Part shown: piece by piece, positions 58,584-64,000 of the stretch
How positions within the stretch are numbered: the stretch's first letter is position 1
Layout of the letters: every line of letters starts with the position of its first letter
Assembly (NCBI RefSeq): GCF_021044825.1
Contig: NZ_JAJNOC010000002.1
Span: 124,001 to 188,000, forward strand
Direction: 5' to 3'
Length of the DNA stretch: 64,000 nucleotides
Source: Massilia phyllostachyos
GTDB lineage: Bacteria; Pseudomonadota; Gammaproteobacteria; Burkholderiales; Burkholderiaceae_D
Notes under the pieces: generated by a model
What the model saw: only the letters and a program-made list of their open reading frames with translations
Databases searched by the model: none
What the model was told of the DNA's origin: nothing
Made by a program: the position numbers and the translations under genes

Positions 58584-59531
58584 TCAGCGCCGGATCGCAT
58601 GCAGCCACACCGCGGCGATCCGTTCCACCTCCTCGTAGCCGGGTTCTCCCAGCTGGCCGCCGAAGATGTCAGGATCGAGTTCGTCGTAGCTCCACTGGTC
58701 GCACAAGGCGTCCAGCCTGGGCCGCACCGCGTCCAGGAAGGCGTCGCGGCCCGCGCTGATGGCGACGCCCGTGTACAGCATCAGGTGGCCGCCGCGGCGC
58801 AGGCGCGCCAGGCTTTCCTCGACGATGCGCACCGACAGTTCCGCGCCATGCATGCCGCCGCCGTGGCGGTAGGGCAGCTCGCTCGGGTCGAGCACGTAAG
58901 GCGGGTTCGAGACGACCAGGTCGAAGTCGCCCTCGACACCATCGAACAGGTCGCTGCGCGCGGCGGTCAGGTTGTCCAGGCCCGCCAGGCGCGCGTTCTG
59001 CACCGTCAGGGCCAGGGCGCGGGTATTGATGTCGGCGCCCACCACCTCGGCATGCGGGAAGGCGCGCGCGATCGCCAGCGCGCCGGCGCCGCCGCCGCAG
59101 CCGATGTCGATCGCGCGCGAGGGGCCGGCGCCGAGCCAGGGAAAGGCGCGCGCCATGGTGCCGACGAAGCGGTAGGTGTCGGGGCCGAAGAACACCGAAT
59201 CATCGTCGCTGGTCGGGTAGGCCGAGTGGAACACCAGCAGCTCGTCGTGGTAGACCGGCAGGGTCGATGCGCGCAGCGCCGAGCGCCACAGCTGGCCGTC
59301 CTGTTCCAGGATACGCGCCTCGCGCATCAGCGCCAGCAGCTCGGGCGCGACCTCGCTCTCGGCGAAGGGGCGACTCCAGCCGAAGATGCCGCGCAGGTCG
59401 CCGGCCCGCTCATTGCCCGGACGGCGGTTGATGCGGCGGTGGGTCGAAGGCGACACCGTCATGAAACGGTAACCCTGGTCGCGTAGATAGTGGCCGAGCG
59501 CAAGCAGGGCATTGGCGTGGGGAGTGCTCAT
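58584..59531 (-). CDS. Class I SAM-dependent methyltransferase (N5-glutamine / PrmC-RlmG-like)
   Basis: 315 aa from ATG 59531 (an in-frame ATG at 59555 is possible). SAM-binding motif I 'AIDIGCGGGAGALAIARAFP' (about 140-159), motif II 'VVGADINTRALALTVQNARL', and the catalytic NPPY in 'DLVVSNPPYVLDPSEL', which marks amino-methyltransferases acting on glutamine or nucleobases. N-terminal 130 residues form a substrate-recognition domain. It is not obviously linked to prfA, so the substrate cannot be assigned; PrmB/PrmC or rRNA guanine methyltransferases are the closest functional types. Confidence 0.88.
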   Translation of the reverse strand: MSTPHANALLALGHYLRDQGYRFMTVSPSTHRRINRRPGNERAGDLRGIFGWSRPFAESEVAPELLALMREARILEQDGQLWRSALRASTLPVYHDELLVFHSAYPTSDDDSVFFGPDTYRFVGTMARAFPWLGAGPSRAIDIGCGGGAGALAIARAFPHAEVVGADINTRALALTVQNARLAGLDNLTAARSDLFDGVEGDFDLVVSNPPYVLDPSELPYRHGGGMHGAELSVRIVEESLARLRRGGHLMLYTGVAISAGRDAFLDAVRPRLDALCDQWSYDELDPDIFGGQLGEPGYEEVERIAAVWLHAIRR

Positions 59532-59699
59532 GGCGACAGGGTCGCATGGGTGCATCCGGTGTACTGTACGGTAGCGAACCTAGATGAATGCATGGCGTTT
59601 GGAAATTTCCACCGCTATGTGAATATTCGAACATACCTGTGGACGGACGACGACCATACTGGTCTTCACGCGATCACGTCAAACCAAGGGGAGAGAATC

Positions 59700-59882
59700 A
59701 TGTCGAACAAGGACGGCGCATCCGCGGCCAGCCGCATCGCACGCGAACTCGAGCGTGAACGGCGCGAGCGCGAACTGCTCGACGAAGCGCGGGCGCGCCT
59801 GGATGCGCAGGACGAATTCCGGACCAAGGATGCGCGCGAGCGCATGGATACCTGCTCGCTCAAGCGCCCCCAGGGGCGCTGA
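59700..59882 (+). CDS. Small charged helical protein, unknown function
   Basis: 60 aa. ATG at 59700 preceded by GGGGAGAG as ribosome site. Almost the whole protein is a single charged helix ('RIARELERERRERELLDEAR', about 12-31) with one Cys near the end. A putative promoter TTGGAA (59599-59604) and AATATT (59622-59627) with a 17-bp spacer lies upstream, in AT-richer DNA containing GGAAATTTCC and GAATATTC palindromes. It is followed after 25 bp by the metallopeptidase gene. No family recognised. Confidence 0.6.
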   Translation: MSNKDGASAASRIARELERERRERELLDEARARLDAQDEFRTKDARERMDTCSLKRPQGR

Positions 59883-59907
59883 GGAGCACTGAACAAGGAG
59901 CACACAT

Positions 59908-60792
59908 ATGCGGTGGGAAGGCGATCGGCAGAGCGACAATGTGGAAGACCGCCGGGGGCAGGGCGGCGGTGGCGGATTCGGGGGCTTCGGCGGACGCACG
60001 GTCGGGATCGGCACCCTGGTGATCGCCCTGGTGGGCGGCGCCATCTTCGGCATCGATCCGCGCACCATCCTGGCCCTGCTGGGCGGGGGCGGCGGCCCGG
60101 TCGCGGTCCAGCAGGCGCCGCGCAGCAGCCAGCAGGGTGCGCCCGCCAACGACCGCGAAAGCCAGTTCGTGCGCACCACCCTGGCCTATACCGAGGATGC
60201 CTGGACCCAGGTCTTCGCCAGCCAGGGCGCCCAGTACCGGCCGGCCCGGCTGGTGCTGTTCGAGAACGCCACCGACACCGGCTGCGGCACGGGCCGCAGC
60301 GCCACCGGCCCCTTCTATTGCCCGGCCGACAGCACCGTCTACATCGACCTGAGCTTCTTCCGCCTGATGCAGCAGCGCTTCAACGTCGCCGGCGAATTCG
60401 CCCAGGCCTACGTCATCGCGCACGAGGTCGGGCACCACGTGCAGAACCTGCTGGGTGTCTCGGACCAGGTCCACGACGCCCAGCAGCGCGCCTCCGAGAA
60501 GCAGGGCAATGCGCTGTCGGTGAAACTGGAACTGCAGGCCGACTGCTTCGCCGGGGTCTGGGCCAACCGCAGCAACCAGCGTGAACAGATCCTGGAGGCG
60601 GGCGACGTCGAGACCGCGCTGGCCGCGGCCACCGCGATCGGCGACGACGCCCTGCAGCGCCAGTCGCAAGGCACCGTCGTGCCCGATTCCTTCACCCACG
60701 GCAGCTCGGCCCAGCGGGTGCGCTGGTTCACGCGCGGGCTGGAGAGCGGCCAGGTCGAGCAATGCAATACCTTCGAGGCGCGCCAGTTGTAG
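59908..60792 (+). CDS. YpfJ/KPN_02809-family neutral zinc metallopeptidase
   Basis: 294 aa membrane-anchored protease. N-terminal Gly-rich tail, one membrane span (about 31-55, 'VGIGTLVIALVGGAIFGIDP'), then the catalytic domain with the zinc motif HEVGHH in 'AYVIAHEVGHHVQNLLGVSD', and 'LELQADCFAGVWAN' supplying the third ligand. 'GCGTGRSATGPFYCPADSTV' is the family hallmark. AAGGAG ribosome site before the ATG. The physiological substrate is unknown. Confidence 0.93.
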   Translation: MRWEGDRQSDNVEDRRGQGGGGGFGGFGGRTVGIGTLVIALVGGAIFGIDPRTILALLGGGGGPVAVQQAPRSSQQGAPANDRESQFVRTTLAYTEDAWTQVFASQGAQYRPARLVLFENATDTGCGTGRSATGPFYCPADSTVYIDLSFFRLMQQRFNVAGEFAQAYVIAHEVGHHVQNLLGVSDQVHDAQQRASEKQGNALSVKLELQADCFAGVWANRSNQREQILEAGDVETALAAATAIGDDALQRQSQGTVVPDSFTHGSSAQRVRWFTRGLESGQVEQCNTFEARQL

Positions 60793-60958
60793 GACAGATG
60801 CTCGTAGCAGCCAGGTAGCCGGAAAATCCGGCAAAAAGGCCCCGTTCGTTTCCGTGCGCGTATCGCCTTCGTCCCGGTTTTGACTTAACGTTTCCACGTC
60901 GGCCCGCCCAGGTGGCGGGCCTCGTGCATCCTGTCAAGAACACTTTCGAGGAGGAGTT

Positions 60959-62143
60959 ATGCTGGCAATGAACTACCGCGGGCCCTACCGTGTCCGCGCC
61001 GAACAGAAGCCCGATCCCGTCATCGAGCACCCGGGCGACGCCATCGTGCGCGTGACCCGCGCCTGCATCTGCGGTTCGGACCTGCATCTCTACCATGGCC
61101 TGGTGCCCGACACCCGCGTCGGCCACACCTTCGGCCACGAGTTCATCGGCGTGGTGGAAGAAGTCGGCCCCGGCGTGCAGAACCTGAAGGTCGGCCAGAA
61201 GGTGCTGGTGCCCTTCAACCTGTTCTGCGGTTCCTGCTTCTTCTGCGACCGCGAACTGTTCGGCAATTGCCACAATACGAATCCGCAAGCCACCGCCGTG
61301 GGCGGCATCTACGGCTACTCGCACACCGCCGGCGGCTACGACGGCGGCCAGGCCGAGTTCGTGCGGGTGCCGATGGCCGACGTCGGCCCGATGGTGATCC
61401 CCGACGACCTGCACGACGACGACGCCGTGCTGCTCACCGATTGCGTGCCGACCGGCTACCAGGCGGCGGAAATGGGCGACATCCAGGAAGGCGATACGGT
61501 GGTCGTGTTCGGCGCCGGCCCGGTCGGCATCTTCGCCGCCAAGTCGGCCTGGCTGATGGGGGCGGGGCGGGTGATCGTGGTCGACCACGTCGACTACCGC
61601 CTCGAGTTCGTCAAGCGCTATGCCCAGTGCGAGGTGGTCAATTTCAAGGAAGTGCGCGACATGGCCGAGCACATCAAGAAGATGACGGACTGGATGGGCG
61701 CCGACGTCTGTATCGACGCGGTCGGCTGCGAGGCGGCCGGCAATGCGATGCAAACCTTTACTGGCGTCTACACGATGATGCAGGCCGGCGCCGCCACCGT
61801 GCTGCACTGGGCCATCAACTCGGTGAGGAAGGGCGGCAACGTCTCGATCGTCGGCGTCTACGGCCCGACCTTCAATGCGGTCCCGATCGGCAATGCGCTG
61901 AACAAGGGCCTGACCCTGCGCATGAACCAGGCCAGCGTGCGCCGCCACCTGCCGCGCCTGATCGAGCACATCCGTGAGGGCCGCCTGAATCCGAAGGAGA
62001 TCATCACCCACCGGGTGCCGCTGGAGGAGGTGTCGGACGCCTACCACATCTTCTCGAGCAAACTCGACAATTGCATCAAGACCGTCCTGATTCCACCCAG
62101 CGCCAACCAGGTAAAAGCGGTCTCGGCCAGCGCACTGCATTAA
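60959..62143 (+). CDS. Zinc-dependent alcohol dehydrogenase (formaldehyde dehydrogenase-like MDR)
   Basis: 394 aa. Catalytic zinc: Cys in 'ACICGSDLHLYHG' and His-Glu in 'GHTFGHEFIGVVEEVGPGVQ'. Structural zinc cysteines in 'CGSCFFCDRELFGNC'. NAD-binding 'GDTVVVFGAGPVGIFAAKSA'. Ends with 'HRVPLEEVSDAYHIFSSKLD'. The length and insert around 'GAATVLHWAINSVRKGG' match the glutathione-independent formaldehyde dehydrogenase-like group; the true substrate is unknown. GGAGGAG ribosome site. Followed after 9 bp by a His-rich protein gene, so the two are co-transcribed. Confidence 0.92.
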   Translation: MLAMNYRGPYRVRAEQKPDPVIEHPGDAIVRVTRACICGSDLHLYHGLVPDTRVGHTFGHEFIGVVEEVGPGVQNLKVGQKVLVPFNLFCGSCFFCDRELFGNCHNTNPQATAVGGIYGYSHTAGGYDGGQAEFVRVPMADVGPMVIPDDLHDDDAVLLTDCVPTGYQAAEMGDIQEGDTVVVFGAGPVGIFAAKSAWLMGAGRVIVVDHVDYRLEFVKRYAQCEVVNFKEVRDMAEHIKKMTDWMGADVCIDAVGCEAAGNAMQTFTGVYTMMQAGAATVLHWAINSVRKGGNVSIVGVYGPTFNAVPIGNALNKGLTLRMNQASVRRHLPRLIEHIREGRLNPKEIITHRVPLEEVSDAYHIFSSKLDNCIKTVLIPPSANQVKAVSASALH

Positions 62144-62152
62144 GGAGCGAAC

Positions 62153-62794
62153 ATGGAAGCACGTAACGACGTCACCGAACACCAGCACCATCACCACCAC
62201 GGGCATGACCACGGCCACGGCCACGTCCAGCAGCACCCGGGCCAGGGCCACATCGCGCCGCGCCGTCCCTCGCGCGCCGAGCTGCAGCACATCCAGGGCT
62301 GGGGCGCCGACCTCGACCGCAAGAACCGCCCCGGCGTGCCGATGGAACGCACCCCGCCGCGCTTCATCCACCAGCCCGGGGGCGACCTCGAGCAGCAGCG
62401 CGAAAAGGTCGAGGTGCTGGTCTCGACCGAGCGCCCCGGCATCACGCCGATCTTCGGCACCGTCCAACCGCCCTCGGGCCTGTCCGGCATGATCCGGCGC
62501 CTGGCCTTCAAGTCCAGCGAAAACGACGTGCGCCACTGGCTGCTGCTGCTGCTGGCCGACCGCGTCAACGTGGTCGAGGGCGTGGCCGAGGACCTGGCGC
62601 GCGGCCACATCCCGAACATCCTGGGCGAGATGGGCATCAAGGCCGAGATGAAGCACAACCCGCAGGGGCTGGCGAAGAAGGCGCTGGTCGCCGGCGCGGT
62701 GCTGGGCGCAGCCTGGTATCTGCTGAGCCGGCGCGACGACGACGACGGTTATCGTCACGATCCGTACGCGCGCGAGCGCCACTACCGCCGTTGA
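62153..62794 (+). CDS. His-rich hypothetical protein co-transcribed with alcohol dehydrogenase
   Basis: 213 aa. The N-terminus has a dense histidine run ('QHHHHHGHDHGHGH', residues 11-24) that could bind Zn or Ni. The middle 'IQGWGADLDRKNRPGVPMER' is followed by an IFGT region, and a helical segment 'HWLLLLLADRVNVVEG' (about 124-139); one hydrophobic segment near the C-terminus ('KALVAGAVLGAAWYLLSRR') may be a membrane anchor before an acidic/basic tail. AAGGAG ribosome site. I recognise a conserved but uncharacterised companion of such dehydrogenases; it may deliver or store zinc for the enzyme (inference). Confidence 0.65.
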   Translation: MEARNDVTEHQHHHHHGHDHGHGHVQQHPGQGHIAPRRPSRAELQHIQGWGADLDRKNRPGVPMERTPPRFIHQPGGDLEQQREKVEVLVSTERPGITPIFGTVQPPSGLSGMIRRLAFKSSENDVRHWLLLLLADRVNVVEGVAEDLARGHIPNILGEMGIKAEMKHNPQGLAKKALVAGAVLGAAWYLLSRRDDDDGYRHDPYARERHYRR

Positions 62795-62798
62795 TCTT

Positions 62799-62906
62799 GT
62801 AGAGTCGGCGATCCTTCGCCCACGCGTTCAACTACACGGTGCCAAGACGCTGTGCGTCTGCTCACCATATCGTTGGACGCGCGGACGGCGTAGCCGTCCA
62901 CCCTAC
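62799..62906. repeat. Second inverted pair of REP-like elements
   Basis: Arm A (62799-62832) starts GTAGAGTCGGCG and ends CGCCCACGCGTTCAAC, a degenerate copy. Arm B (62872-62906) is in opposite orientation, starts GTTGGACGCG and ends CCGTCCACCCTAC, close to arm A of the 57484 element. The pair begins 5 bp after the stop of the His-rich gene and precedes the M4 protease, acting probably as a terminator or mRNA stabiliser. Confidence 0.65.
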
Positions 62907-63005
62907 GAAAACATTTGCGCCTGAGCAAAAAGTTTCCGTAGAGCTCGTCCACACTGTCCGATGCGCGGTCCATTCCTGGGCCGCGTCCACACGGACGGAG
63001 ACGAG

Positions 63006-64000
63006 ATGACCCCGCACACCACCTTCCCGGCAGCGCTGTTCGCAGCCCTGCTGCTGGCGCCCCTGGCTGCCCCGGCGGCGCCCATGATGAGCCCGCCGAC
63101 GACGCTGAGCGCCAAGGCGAAATCCTCCGTCCTCGCCCAGCTGGCGGCACGGCGCCAGGCCAAGGGCCTCGACGCCGACCACCACTACCGCATCACCGCC
63201 CAGCATCCCGGCGCCGGCGGCACCCAGGTGCTGCGCGCGGCCCATACCTGGAAAGGCCTGCGCGTGTTCGGCTCCGACTCCGTGATCGTGCTCGACGCCA
63301 AGGGCAAGGTGCTGTCCGAGACCGCGTCCGAGCGCCGCCAATTCCTCGGCACCGGCAGCGCCAACCGCCTGGGCGCGCTGACCGCCAGTTTCAATGTCGT
63401 GCCGCAGATCACGGCGAAGGCCGCGATCGTCGCCGCGCTGGCGAGCTTGCCGGCCGGCGCCGTCAACGTCGTGAAACCCCAGGCCGAACTCCTGATCTGG
63501 CCGGTGATGCGGCTGCAGCGCGTGGTCGGCGCCGGCGCCAAGCTGGAAGAAGAACTGAATGCCGTCGACGTGCAGGACGTGGTCGAGCGCTACGAACTGG
63601 CCTGGCTGGTGCGCACCCGCATGCGCATGGGCGAGCAGCCGGTCTACCACGACACCATCGTCAGCGCCCGCGACGGTGCGATACTCGATCGCTGGAACAT
63701 GCTGCAGACGGTCACTGGGGTCGGAAAAAGCCAGTACAACGGCGAAGTGCCGCTCAGCACCACCCTGAAGGATGGCCAGTACCAGCTGCTCGACCCGGAA
63801 CGCGGCAAGGGCGGGACCTTCGGCGCCATGGCCATCACCAACGCCAACAACGGCACGAGCGGCGGCAAGGTCTACACCAACGCCACCAATATCTGGGGCG
63901 ACGGCAAGCAGTTCGTCGAAGGCGGCAGCACCACGGGCCCGAACGGCCAGACCGCGGCCGTGAACGCCATGTGGGGCCTGATGAACACCTACGACGCCCT
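63006..64000 (+). CDS. Thermolysin-like (M4) secreted metalloprotease, 3' end beyond the window
   Basis: 331 visible residues. ATG 63006 with a GGAG ribosome site. Signal peptide about 1-25 ('FAALLLAPLAAPAAP'), then an FTP/PepSY-type inhibitory propeptide (about 35-215: 'HTWKGLRVFGSDSVIVLDAK', 'YELAWLVRTRMRMGEQPVYH', 'SARDGAILDRWNML'), then the N-terminal M4 region 'GVGKSQYNGEVPLSTTLKDG' through 'TAAVNAMWGLMNTYDAL'. The zinc motif HExxH and C-terminal domain lie outside the window. Extracellular degradative protease of the fungalysin/thermolysin propeptide type. Confidence 0.9.
   Translation, partial: MTPHTTFPAALFAALLLAPLAAPAAPMMSPPTTLSAKAKSSVLAQLAARRQAKGLDADHHYRITAQHPGAGGTQVLRAAHTWKGLRVFGSDSVIVLDAKGKVLSETASERRQFLGTGSANRLGALTASFNVVPQITAKAAIVAALASLPAGAVNVVKPQAELLIWPVMRLQRVVGAGAKLEEELNAVDVQDVVERYELAWLVRTRMRMGEQPVYHDTIVSARDGAILDRWNMLQTVTGVGKSQYNGEVPLSTTLKDGQYQLLDPERGKGGTFGAMAITNANNGTSGGKVYTNATNIWGDGKQFVEGGSTTGPNGQTAAVNAMWGLMNTYDA

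Noticed and set aside
60818..60832. GCCGGA-AAA-TCCGGC hairpin after the metallopeptidase gene as a rho-independent terminator
   Set aside because: The stem is short and is followed by A residues, not a T-run, on the plus strand; on the minus strand the T-run precedes the stem.

Overview
The window is about 64 kb of very GC-rich, densely coding DNA from a betaproteobacterium. Gene content points to Burkholderiales, most likely Oxalobacteraceae (Massilia-like): a BCAM0308-type small zinc protein, class I PHA synthase, many universal stress proteins (Usp), a trace of a PEP-CTERM anchor, and palindromic repeats of the GTAGGGTGG...CGCGTTCAA type. The taxonomic placement is inference. No rRNA, tRNA or CRISPR array was seen, and no stretch over 300 bp lacks a gene.

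Layout. (1) 1-3.8 kb, minus strand: a MarR-controlled tripartite drug-efflux operon (marR, DHA2 permease, outer-membrane lipoprotein channel, membrane-fusion protein cut by the window edge), with two tandem TTAG-N4-CTAA palindromes before marR. (2) 3.9-41 kb: a low-oxygen/dormancy island. It holds six Usp genes, PEP synthase, phosphofructokinase, two alcohol dehydrogenases, a GH1-like hydrolase, Hsp20, an ADP-forming acyl-CoA synthetase-GNAT fusion, a flavodoxin-fold oxidoreductase, a degenerate hemerythrin-like protein, two P-type ATPases, PHA synthase, an L,D-transpeptidase, a YhiI-RbbA-YhhJ-type ABC exporter, a SYLF lipoprotein, two c-di-GMP enzymes, and an FNR-type regulator carrying all four iron-sulfur cysteines and the E..SR DNA-reading residues. 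FNR boxes (TTGAY-N4-RTCAA) sit before almost every transcription unit, their centres 63-121 bp from the start codons, several with a -10-like hexamer about 31 bp further on. This resembles, from memory, the low-oxygen-activated (lxa) locus of Burkholderia cenocepacia. (3) 41.3-43.5 kb: a slipin-NfeD membrane pair and a PEP-CTERM-like remnant. (4) 43.7-57.5 kb: a translationally coupled pair encoding a ~3140-residue surface protein (about eight DUF11-type domains, then twelve SdrD-B-like calcium-binding repeats) and a 1428-residue OmpA-domain/beta-barrel outer-membrane protein, behind an AT-rich, palindrome-containing upstream region. (5) 57.5-64 kb: housekeeping and accessory genes (LprI-like protein, N5-glutamine-type methyltransferase, YpfJ-type metallopeptidase, zinc alcohol dehydrogenase with a His-rich partner, M4 protease start), with two inverted-pair palindromic repeats.

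How it may work together (inference): when oxygen falls, the FNR protein activates Usp proteins and carbon-flow enzymes (PFK, PEP synthase, ADP-forming acyl-CoA synthetase yielding ATP, alcohol dehydrogenases as electron sinks, PHA synthase as a reductant store), together with envelope reinforcement (L,D-transpeptidase, SYLF protein) and ion pumps. That is a persistence programme. The giant surface protein and its barrel partner form a separate module, probably for surface display or adhesion, and I do not recognise a characterised system with this architecture.
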